Positions 6,690-12,620 of a DNA stretch of 12,620 bases are shown one piece after another. Each line of letters begins with the position of its first letter. The first letter of the stretch is position 1. Origin of the DNA: an uncultured Propionibacteriaceae bacterium (GTDB taxonomy: Bacteria; Actinomycetota; Actinomycetes; Propionibacteriales; Propionibacteriaceae); the NCBI GenBank assembly GCA_936924635.1, contig CAKZHP010000075.1:1-12620 (forward strand). The letters are read 5' to 3'. The notes below the pieces were generated by a model. The model was given only the letters and a program-made list of their open reading frames with translations. It did no database searches and was not told the DNA's origin. The position numbers and the translations under genes are program-made.

Positions 6690-7445
6690 TCAGCCGTCCA
6701 GACGGAGGCGGCCCTTGTAACGCTCCTTCAGCGCGTTGTTGTGCTCGTCACCGCCCGGCACGTTGGCCGAGATGAACACGGGCGGCTCGATGCCCCGCGC
6801 GATCAGGCGCTCGGTGGTGCCCAGGGTCAGGAACTGCGCGATGTACGCGGCCGTGATCGACGAGATCGCCCCCATCGTGACGCCTCCCCCGAGGCTGAGC
6901 GTCGAGTCGCCGTACGGCGCGAGGTTGTCGATCACCACGTCGGCCAGGTCGGCGAGCCGCTTGCCGCTCGGGTGCTTCGGCTCCACCTTCATGGTGTGGT
7001 CGAGCGAGGTGACCGCGATCAGCAGGTTGCCCCGCTCCTTGACCTCGTGGGCGACGCCGACGATCGACCCGTTCACCCCGGAGTTCGACGCGATGATGTA
7101 GATGTCGGTCGGGTCGTGCGGGTAGAGGCCGAACAGCTCTGGCGCGAACGACGGGTCACGCTCGAACTCGGGCGTGAGGTCGGCGGCCTTGCGGCTGCCG
7201 TACACGACCAGGTCCTTCAGCGACATGCGGCTGGTCGGGATCAGCCCCCCGGCCCGGCCCGCGACCTCCATGGCGAACGCCTCCGAGTGCCCGGTGCCGA
7301 AGCAGCGGATCACTCCCCCGGCCGCGACGGCGTCGGCCAGCAGGTCGGCGGCCCGAGCGATCGGCCCGTCCTGGGCGGAGGCCAGCAGTGCCGGCACCCG
7401 CGAGGAGATCTGCTCGGCGAAGGCGGTCAGTGTGTCGGCGGTCAT
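6690..7445 (-). CDS. SIS-domain protein, UPF0309-like, aminosugar-phosphate metabolism
   Basis: 251 residues; ATG at 7445 with AGAGGA just upstream. The SIS (sugar isomerase) domain spans most of the chain: GGVIRCFGTGHSEAFAMEVA (43-62), SNSGVNGS (120-127), and KHPSGKRLADLADVVIDN (157-174). The HPSGKRL...VVIDN...PYGD pattern is typical of UPF0309-type single-SIS proteins, distinct from GlmS and NagB. SIS domains bind phosphorylated ketose or aldose sugars. I recall that a Streptomyces SIS protein named NagS was reported to dehydrate GlcNAc-6-phosphate; whether this is an orthologue cannot be judged here. It lies between ngcE and a divergent GlcNAc kinase, so GlcNAc-6-P or a derivative is the natural substrate guess. 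Alternatives: a MurNAc-6-P etherase-like enzyme (less likely, as the usual length and motifs are missing), or an isomerase. Cytosolic. Confidence 0.82.
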   Translation of the reverse strand: MTADTLTAFAEQISSRVPALLASAQDGPIARAADLLADAVAAGGVIRCFGTGHSEAFAMEVAGRAGGLIPTSRMSLKDLVVYGSRKAADLTPEFERDPSFAPELFGLYPHDPTDIYIIASNSGVNGSIVGVAHEVKERGNLLIAVTSLDHTMKVEPKHPSGKRLADLADVVIDNLAPYGDSTLSLGGGVTMGAISSITAAYIAQFLTLGTTERLIARGIEPPVFISANVPGGDEHNNALKERYKGRLRLDG

Positions 7446-7511
7446 CTGGGTCCTCTCAACGACCTGGGCGCGGTTGAATGACACAGTCCTAACACAGTCG
7501 AGGGGGGCCGC
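7446..7511. promoter_or_regulatory. Divergent promoter region of the SIS gene and GlcNAc kinase, with tandem ACACAGTC
   Basis: This 66-bp region must contain promoters for both directions unless they lie inside the genes. ACACAGTC occurs twice (7481-7488, 7492-7499) with an 11-bp period, one helical turn, as expected for tandem regulator sites. A short inverted repeat, TCAAC (7456-7460) and GTTGA (7473-7477), lies beside it. A TAGGAC -10-like element overlaps the repeats on the minus strand (around 7491-7486). No DasR-type ACTGGTCTAGACCAGT site is present. Confidence 0.42.
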
Positions 7512-8519
7512 GTGGTGCTCGTGATCGGTGTCGATGCCGGGGGGACGTCGACCAGGGCAGCGCTGGCCGACGACCGGGGCCGGGTGCTGTCGTACGCCCG
7601 CAGCGGGGCCGGGAACCCCACCTCCGCAGGCCCTGACGTGGCCGTCGGCCACATCGTCGAGGCCTGCGTCGCCGCTGTGTCGAGCGCCCGCGCCGAGCCC
7701 GATCTGGTCATGGTGACGCTGGCGGGCGGCGGGGCCTTCGATGTGGCCGGGGCGGTCCGGGAGCAGTTGGGCGCGGCCGGCGTCACCGCCGACGTGCGGT
7801 CCGACGGTGACGTGCTCAGCGCGTACTTCTCGGCCACCGCCGAGGCCGACGGCTACCTGGTGCTCTCCGGCACGGGGGCCACGGCCGCCCGGGTGGAGGG
7901 CGGGTCGCTCACGCTGGTGTGCGACGGCACGGGCTGGCTGGTGGGCGACGGCGGGTCGGGGTTCTGGATCGGCCGCGAGGTGGTCCGCGCCGTGGCCGCC
8001 GACCTCGACGCGCGCGGCCCCCGGACGTCGCTGACCACCGCCGTGCTGGCCGAGCTGGAGCGAGACCCGGCCCCTGAGCTGCCCGGCGTGCCGCACCCCG
8101 CCCTGCGCACCCGCGAGATGTGGGCGCTGATGCGCCGGGTGTACGACCGCCGGCCCGTCGAGGTGGCCTCGTTCGCGCCGCTGGCACTGGCCGCGGCCGA
8201 GGCGGGTGACGAGGTCGCGCGACGGATCCTCGACGAGGCGCTGGCCGAGCTGCTGGCGACCTGCGACGCCACCGTGCGCGACGACGGGCGGCCGGTGGTG
8301 CTGGCCGGCGGCCTGCTGCACGACGACAGCCCGCTGGGGAGGGGCATCCGCGCCCGGCACGGCGACCGTTGCCGGCGTGCCCACGAGGGGACGGCCGGCG
8401 CGGTCATGCTCGCCCTCCGCTCGATCGGCGGCTCCCCCGACGAGAGCACCCGGGAGCAGGTGCTGACCTCGCTGGAGACGGCACGTACCGGCGCGGGCAC
8501 GACGGCCGGCGGCGCATGA
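7512..8519 (+). CDS. N-acetylglucosamine kinase, BadF/BadG/BcrA/BcrD ATPase family
   Basis: 335 residues. The start is the first of several GTG codons (7512, 7515, 7521), about 6-12 nt behind a GAGGGGGG ribosome binding site; GTG 7515 is equally possible. The fold is the actin-like ASKHA ATPase: phosphate loop GVDAGGTSTRA at residues 6-16, catalytic-region Asp98/Asp100 in RSDGDVLSAY, second phosphate motif LSGTGAT (118-124), GDGGSGFWIGRE (145-156), and the adenosine motif VVLAGGLL near residue 266. This matches the mammalian-NAGK/BadF type of GlcNAc kinase, not the bacterial ROK NagK. Expected reaction: GlcNAc + ATP to GlcNAc-6-phosphate in the cytosol. It is divergent from the SIS gene and beside the ngc importer, which supports the substrate. 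It overlaps the next, decayed gene by ATGA (8516-8519). Glucosamine kinase is an alternative. Confidence 0.85.
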   Translation: MVLVIGVDAGGTSTRAALADDRGRVLSYARSGAGNPTSAGPDVAVGHIVEACVAAVSSARAEPDLVMVTLAGGGAFDVAGAVREQLGAAGVTADVRSDGDVLSAYFSATAEADGYLVLSGTGATAARVEGGSLTLVCDGTGWLVGDGGSGFWIGREVVRAVAADLDARGPRTSLTTAVLAELERDPAPELPGVPHPALRTREMWALMRRVYDRRPVEVASFAPLALAAAEAGDEVARRILDEALAELLATCDATVRDDGRPVVLAGGLLHDDSPLGRGIRARHGDRCRRAHEGTAGAVMLALRSIGGSPDESTREQVLTSLETARTGAGTTAGGA

Positions 8520-9167
8520 CGGGGCGGCTGCACGCCGACCAGCTGGACCTCGGTGTCGACCTGGTGCGCTCTGCTCGCCGAGCAGCTGCCGGAGGTCGCC
8601 GGCGGACCGCTGACACCGGTCGCGTCGACCGGCACGGTCTCGGCCCTGGTGCGCTGCGGTGGCGACCTGGTGGTCCGTCTGCCGGTGCGACCGGGGGCCA
8701 CAGTGGCCGAGCGGAGGCACGAGCAGGACGCCTGCCGCTTCGTGGCGGGGGCGATGGCGCCCCTGGCGGTGCCGGAGCCGGTGCTGCTCGCGCGACCCAC
8801 ACCCGCCTTCCCGCACCCGTGGTCGGTGGTGCGCTGGCTCCCCGGGCGCCCCGCCCGCCGCGGCCTGGACCCTGCAGCACGGGGACCTCATGCCTGGCGA
8901 AGCTCGTCGACCTGGGGCGGCTCAGCGCGATGATCGACTGGGGCAGCCTCGACGTCGGCGACCCCGCGTACGACCTGATGCCTGCCTGGAACCTGGTGCC
9001 GCCGGGCCCCCGCCGCGTGTTCCTCGACGACACCGGTGCGGATGCGGCCGCTGTGCGGCGCGGCTGGGCCCGCGCCCAGGCGATCGGCTGCCTCGGCTAC
9101 CACCGCGTCACCAACCCGAGATGTCGCGCATCGCGGAGCGGACGCTGCGGGCCTGCTGGAGCCCTAG
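8516..9167 (+). pseudogene. Decayed aminoglycoside phosphotransferase (APH)-family kinase
   Basis: Pieces of one APH-family protein appear in order in three frames. From ATG 8516: MTGRLHADQLDLGVDLVR; a one-base shift at about 8570 then gives LLAEQLPEVAGG up to VVRWLPGRPA (to about 8855). The central part, normally some 80-90 residues, is missing. The catalytic loop LQHGDLMPG follows in another frame (8872-8898). A one-base shift near 8899 gives KLVDLGRLSAMIDWG, then DVGDPAYDLMPAWNLV. A last shift near 9117 gives EMSRIAERTLR, ending close to 9165. The HGD and IDWG/GDPxxDL motifs are family hallmarks (phosphotransfer to a small hydroxylated substrate). The ATGA overlap with the GlcNAc kinase suggests a former operon partner. 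Neighbouring genes are intact, so decay is likelier than general sequencing error, but assembly error cannot be excluded. The 3' end abuts the convergent radical SAM gene. Confidence 0.8.
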
Positions 9168-11128
9168 CCGCCCAGGCCCGGCTTGCGCACCACCGTGAGC
9201 GGCAGCAGCGTCTTGCCGGTCGGGCCGATGTCGATGGCGGTGTCGAGCTGGGGGCAGACGCCGCAGTCGAAGCACGGCGTCCAGCGGCAGTCCTCCACCG
9301 TGGACTCGTCGATGGCGTCCTGCCAGTCCTCCCACAGCCAGTCGCGGTCGAGGCCGGAGTCGAGGTGGTCCCACGGGAGCACCTCCAGCTCCTCGCGCTC
9401 ACGAGTGGTGTACCAGGCCAGGTCGACGCCGAACGGCGCCAGCTCGGCCTCGGCGCAGCGCTCCCACCGCTCGTACGAGAAGTGCTCGCTCCACCCGTCG
9501 AAGACGCCGCCGTCGCGGTAGACGGCCTCGATCACCCGGCCCACGCGTCGGTCGCCGCGCGAGAGCAGGCCCTCGATGATGCCGGGCTTGCCGTCGTGGT
9601 AGCGGAAGCCGATGGCCTTGCCGTAGCTCCGGTCGGTGCGGATCTCGTCGCGCAGCAGCTGCAGCCGGTGGTCGATGGTCTCGGCCGACGCCTGCGCCGC
9701 CCACTGGAACGGCGTGTGGGGCTTGGGCACGAAGCCGCCGATCGACACAGTGCACCGGATGTCGCGGGAGCCCGAGGCCTGACGACCGGCCGCGATCACC
9801 TTCTTCGCGAGGTCGGCGATGCCCAGCACGTCCTCGTCGGTCTCGGTGGGCAGGCCGCACATGAAGTACAGCTTCACCTGCCGCCAGCCGGCCGTGAACG
9901 CTGCCGTGACGGTGGCGATCAGGTCCTCCTCCGACACGTTCTTGTTGATCACCCGGCGCAGGCGCTCCGACCCGCCCTCGGGCGCGAACGTGAGGCCCGA
10001 GCGGCGACCGTTGCGGGAGAGCTCGTTGGCGAGGTCGATGTTGAACGCGTCCACCCGGGTCGACGGCAGCGACAGCGAGACGTTCGTGTCGTCGTACCGG
10101 TCGGCGAGCTGCTTGGTGACCTCCGCGATCTCGGAGTGGTCGGCGCTCGACAGGCTGAGCAGGCCGACCTCCTCCAGCCCGGTCGCCTTGAGGCCGCCCT
10201 CGACCATCTTGCCGATGGTGGCGATGCTGCGCTCGCGCACCGGCCGGGTGATCATGCCCGCCTGGCAGAAGCGGCAGCCGCGCGTGCAGCCACGGAAGAT
10301 CTCGACCGAGTAGCGCTCGTGCACGGTCTCGGCGAGGGGCACCAGGGGCGCTTTCGGGTACGGCCACTCGTCGAGGTTCTGCAGCGTGTGCTTGTGCACC
10401 CGGAACGGGATGTCACCCCGGGTCGGGGCGACGTGGCGGATGCGTCCGTCGGGCAGGTAGTCGACCGCGTACAGGCTGGGCACGTAGACGTTGCCGGTGC
10501 GCGCGAGCCGGACCAGCAGCTCGGAGCGGCCACCCGGGCGGCCCTCGGCCTTCCACTCCCGCACGATCTCGCTGATGGAGATCACCGCCTCCTCCCCGTC
10601 ACCGAGCACGGCGGCGTCGATGAAGTCGGCGATCGGCTCCGGGTTGAACGCGGCGTGGCCGCCGGCGACGACGACCGGGTGGCTCTCGTCGCGGTCGGCG
10701 GCGTGGAGCGGGATGCCGGCCAGGTCGAGCGCCTGCAGCATGTTGGTGTAGCCGAGCTCGGTCGCGAAGGAGAGGCCGAACAGGTCGAACGCCCGCACGG
10801 GCCGGTGCCCGTCGAGCGTGAACTGCGGCACGTCGTTGCTGCGCAGCAGGGCGGCCATGTCGGGCCACACCGCGTACGTGCGCTCGGCCAGCACCCAGTC
10901 GCGCTCGTTCAGGACCTCGTACAGGATCGCGACGCCCTGGTTGGGCTGGCCGACCTCGTACGCGTCGGGGTACATGAGGCACCAGCGGACGTCGACGGCC
11001 TCCCAGTCCTTGAGGACGGAGTTGTGCTCGCCCCCCACGTACTGGATCGGCTTGGAGACGCGCGCGAGCAGCGGCTCGAGCTGCGGGAACAGCGAGCCGG
11101 GATCGCGGTCGAGCAGGGTGTCAGTCAT
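9164..11128 (-). CDS. TIGR03960 B12-binding radical SAM protein
   Basis: 654 residues; ATG at 11128. The N-terminal domain (about 1-250) contains the family segments LMYPDAYEVGQPNQGVAILY and GLSFATELGYTN, plus a B12-binding-like fold (VVVAGGHAAFNPEPIADF, 152-169). The radical SAM cluster CTRGCRFC gives C281, C285 and C288 (CxxxCxxC), which bind the 4Fe-4S cluster. The C-terminal region ends in a Cys-rich motif, CRWTPCFDCGVCPQ, followed by IDIGPTGKTLLPL. It is full length for actinobacterial members. The reaction is not established to my knowledge; RNA or protein methylthiolation-type chemistry is often guessed. It normally sits directly upstream of the DUF2344 gene, here displaced to 968-1672. 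No Shine-Dalgarno is seen; TACGCT lies 9 nt upstream of the ATG. The start is secured by the typical opening, with 'PQLEPLLARVSKPIQYVGGE' at 15-34. Confidence 0.92.
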   Translation of the reverse strand: MTDTLLDRDPGSLFPQLEPLLARVSKPIQYVGGEHNSVLKDWEAVDVRWCLMYPDAYEVGQPNQGVAILYEVLNERDWVLAERTYAVWPDMAALLRSNDVPQFTLDGHRPVRAFDLFGLSFATELGYTNMLQALDLAGIPLHAADRDESHPVVVAGGHAAFNPEPIADFIDAAVLGDGEEAVISISEIVREWKAEGRPGGRSELLVRLARTGNVYVPSLYAVDYLPDGRIRHVAPTRGDIPFRVHKHTLQNLDEWPYPKAPLVPLAETVHERYSVEIFRGCTRGCRFCQAGMITRPVRERSIATIGKMVEGGLKATGLEEVGLLSLSSADHSEIAEVTKQLADRYDDTNVSLSLPSTRVDAFNIDLANELSRNGRRSGLTFAPEGGSERLRRVINKNVSEEDLIATVTAAFTAGWRQVKLYFMCGLPTETDEDVLGIADLAKKVIAAGRQASGSRDIRCTVSIGGFVPKPHTPFQWAAQASAETIDHRLQLLRDEIRTDRSYGKAIGFRYHDGKPGIIEGLLSRGDRRVGRVIEAVYRDGGVFDGWSEHFSYERWERCAEAELAPFGVDLAWYTTREREELEVLPWDHLDSGLDRDWLWEDWQDAIDESTVEDCRWTPCFDCGVCPQLDTAIDIGPTGKTLLPLTVVRKPGLGG

Positions 11129-11246
11129 AGCCGGTCAAGCGTAACCGCGCGACCTGGGAAGGCAGAACCCACGATGTCGCCAGGGCTTCGTGAAGCTTCA
11201 CCGCAGTCTCTGTCGCCGGGGCCGGAACGGTGCAAGACTCACCGCC
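11129..11246. promoter_or_regulatory. Divergent promoter region of the radical SAM gene and dhaK, with 12-bp palindrome
   Basis: 118 bp between divergent starts. GTGAAGCTTCAC at 11190-11201 is a perfect 12-bp palindrome about 45 bp before the dhaK ATG, a suitable operator position. On the minus strand TACGCT (11143-11138) is a -10-like element 9 nt before the TIGR03960 ATG. No clear Shine-Dalgarno precedes either start. Confidence 0.42.
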
Positions 11247-12245
11247 ATGAAGAAGCTCATCAATGACGCCGCCGACGTCGTCACCGACGCTCTGCAGGGC
11301 ATCGAGGCCGCGCACTCCGACCGGGTGCGCGTCGACCATGAGAACAAGATCATCTTCCGCCGCGACGCCCCCGTGCAGGGCAAGGTCGGCCTCATCTCCG
11401 GCGGCGGCTCGGGTCACGAGCCGATGCACGGCGGGTTCGTCGGGCTGGGCATGCTCGACGCGGCCTGCTGCGGGGAGATGTTCACCTCGCCGGTCCCCGA
11501 CCAGATGATGGCCGCGACCACGGCGGTCGACGCCGGCGCGGGCGTGCTTCACATCGTGAAGAACTACACCGGCGACGTCATGAACTTCGAGATGGCGGCC
11601 GAGCTGGCGGCGGCCGACTCCGGCGTACGGGTCGAGGCGGTCGTCACCGACGACGACGTGGCCGTGCAGGACTCCTTGTACACCGCCGGCCGCCGCGGGG
11701 TCGGCGTCACCGTGCTGCTGGAGAAGATCGTCGGCGCCGCCGCCGAGGAGGGGCGTGACCTCGACGCCTGCCTGGAGCTGGCCAAGCGCGTCAACGGCCA
11801 GGGCCGCTCGATGGGCATGGCGCTCACCTCGTGCACGGTCCCGGCCGCCGGCAAGCCCACCTTCGACCTCGGCGAGGACGAGATGGAGGTCGGCATCGGC
11901 ATCCACGGCGAGCCCGGCCGCAAGCGGGTGCCGCTGGCGCCGGCGCGCGAGGTGGCGCAGATGCTCGTGGAGCCGATCCTCGCCGACCTGGACTTCGGCG
12001 GCGACGTGATCGCCTTCGTGAACGGCATGGGCGGCACGCCGCTGATCGAGCTGTACGTGATGTACAACGGGGTCGCGAAGATCCTCGAGAAGAGCGGTGT
12101 CCGGGTCGCGCGGAACCTCGTCGGCAGCTACATCACCTCGCTGGAGATGGCCGGCTGCTCGGTCACGCTGCTGAAGGCCGACGACGAGCTGGTACGGCTC
12201 TGGGACGCGCCCGTGAACACCCCCGGTCTGCGGTGGGGCTGCTGA
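11247..12245 (+). CDS. dhaK: Dihydroxyacetone kinase subunit DhaK
   Basis: 332 residues, normal for the family. The ATG at 11247 is preferred over the in-frame GTG at 11190 because the family begins MKKLIND. The substrate-binding motif SGGGSGHEP (51-59) contains His57. KNYTGD gives Asp110, and GIGIHGEPG (217-225) gives His220, the residue that forms the covalent hemiaminal with dihydroxyacetone in DhaK. These correspond to E. coli H56, D109 and H230 (established). The protein binds Dha in the cytosol; phosphate is passed from the ADP cofactor of DhaL, recharged by DhaM and PEP. The stop overlaps the dhaL start (TGATG). dhaM, if present, would lie beyond the contig end. Regulation may involve the palindrome at 11190-11201. 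An FAD-AMP-lyase-type ATP-dependent single-chain Dha kinase is excluded because the K and L domains are separate genes. Confidence 0.95.
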   Translation: MKKLINDAADVVTDALQGIEAAHSDRVRVDHENKIIFRRDAPVQGKVGLISGGGSGHEPMHGGFVGLGMLDAACCGEMFTSPVPDQMMAATTAVDAGAGVLHIVKNYTGDVMNFEMAAELAAADSGVRVEAVVTDDDVAVQDSLYTAGRRGVGVTVLLEKIVGAAAEEGRDLDACLELAKRVNGQGRSMGMALTSCTVPAAGKPTFDLGEDEMEVGIGIHGEPGRKRVPLAPAREVAQMLVEPILADLDFGGDVIAFVNGMGGTPLIELYVMYNGVAKILEKSGVRVARNLVGSYITSLEMAGCSVTLLKADDELVRLWDAPVNTPGLRWGC

Positions 12246-12587
12246 TGTCGCTCGACACCGCTGCCGCCGCTGCCTGGCTGGCCGACTTCGCCGCGCAGGT
12301 GCACGACAACGCCGCCCTGCTCACCGACCTCGACCGGCAGATCGGCGACGCCGACCACGGGTCGAACATGGACAGGGGCATGCAGGCGGTGGCCGCGCTG
12401 TCCCCTGACGACTTCGCCGACGCGGGGGCGTACCTGAAGAAGGCCGGGACGACGCTGGTCAGCACGGTCGGCGGGGCCAGCGGCCCCTTGTACGGCACGT
12501 TCCTGATGCGGGTCGGCGCGGCCTGGCCGGCCGAGGAGAGCGCGGAGGGGCTGGGCGCCGCGCTGCGGGCCGGCCTGGACGGCGTCC
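12245..12587 (+). CDS. dhaL: Dihydroxyacetone kinase ADP-binding subunit DhaL, truncated by contig end
   Basis: ATG at 12245 shares its A with the dhaK TGA (TGATG), typical of translational coupling. About 114-115 residues of an expected 200-210 are present. Asp30, Asp35 and Asp37 in LDRQIGDADHGSNMDRG (29-45) match the Mg2+/ADP-binding aspartates of DhaL. The nucleotide-phosphate loop TTLVSTVGGASGPLYGTF (69-86) follows. Residues DGVQ are the last family-like positions; the next codons encode IGRAHV and a stop, and derive from Illumina adapter, not genome. The gene is therefore not naturally truncated. Its product carries ADP as a permanent cofactor and transfers phosphate to Dha bound on DhaK. 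Confidence 0.93.
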
Positions 12588-12620
12588 AGATCGGAAGAGC
12601 ACACGTCTGAACTCCAGTCG
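12588..12620 (+). other. Illumina TruSeq read-1 adapter sequence (artefact)
   Basis: The last 33 bases start AGATCGGAAGAGC at 12588 and continue through ACACGTCTGAACTCCAGTC, identical to the TruSeq read-1 adapter apart from the final G at 12620. The bases just before it are still good dhaL coding sequence. The first two bases may by chance also be genomic (CAG codon). Confidence 0.97.

Noticed and set aside
8350..8395. Possible pair of compensating frameshifts near the C-terminus of the GlcNAc kinase (another frame reads TATVAGVP)
   Set aside because: The direct frame keeps an EGTAGA motif and normal spacing after VVLAGGLL, so the gene reads as intact.
7446..8891. Long N-terminal extension of the SIS gene on the minus strand
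   Set aside because: It overlaps the GlcNAc kinase in antisense; the SIS family start with a ribosome binding site is at 7445.
8369..11266. 965-codon open frame on the plus strand
   Set aside because: It is antisense to the intact TIGR03960 gene, has no domain pattern and reflects GC-rich third-position bias; only its first part contains pieces of the APH pseudogene.

Overview
High-GC DNA (roughly 70 %) with actinobacterial codon use, GTG starts and actinobacterial gene families. The likely source is an actinobacterium, possibly Propionibacteriales or Micrococcales; the Pro/Trp-rich 'PPxGWxPDPSWPP' leader of one hypothetical protein suggests this, but it is only a guess. The window ends in 33 bases of Illumina TruSeq read-1 adapter (12588-12620), so its right edge is the end of a short-read contig and dhaL is cut artificially.

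Layout. (1) 1-1672, minus strand: the N-terminal part of a probable RNase E/G (rne), preceded by the radical-SAM-associated DUF2344 protein (TIGR03936). (2) 1705-2496, plus: a short-chain dehydrogenase resembling peroxisomal 2,4-dienoyl-CoA reductase. (3) 2506-7445, minus: a YbjN-like hypothetical protein, then ngcG, ngcF and ngcE (N-acetylglucosamine/chitobiose ABC importer, no ATPase gene), then a SIS-domain aminosugar protein. (4) 7512-9167, plus and divergent: a BadF-type N-acetylglucosamine kinase and, behind an ATGA overlap, a decayed aminoglycoside-phosphotransferase-family gene with several frameshifts and a central deletion. (5) 9164-11128, minus: the TIGR03960 radical SAM/B12-binding protein, usual neighbour of the DUF2344 protein but here about 7.5 kb away. 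(6) 11247-12587, plus and divergent: dhaK and truncated dhaL (dihydroxyacetone kinase).

How it works together (inference). NgcE captures GlcNAc or chitobiose outside the cell, NgcFG passes it through the membrane using a shared ATPase encoded elsewhere (MsiK-type in Streptomyces), the kinase makes GlcNAc-6-phosphate, and the SIS protein acts on that or a related aminosugar phosphate. nagA and nagB are absent from the window. This cassette separates two halves of an otherwise commonly adjacent tRNA/RNA-related gene set (TIGR03960-TIGR03936-rne).

No stretch over 300 bp lacks a gene or pseudogene. I see no rRNA, tRNA, CRISPR, transposase or phage gene. I do not see a clearly new defence or mobile system. 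The best candidates for something under-described are the GlcNAc/SIS cassette with its 11-bp-phased repeats, and the split radical-SAM locus.
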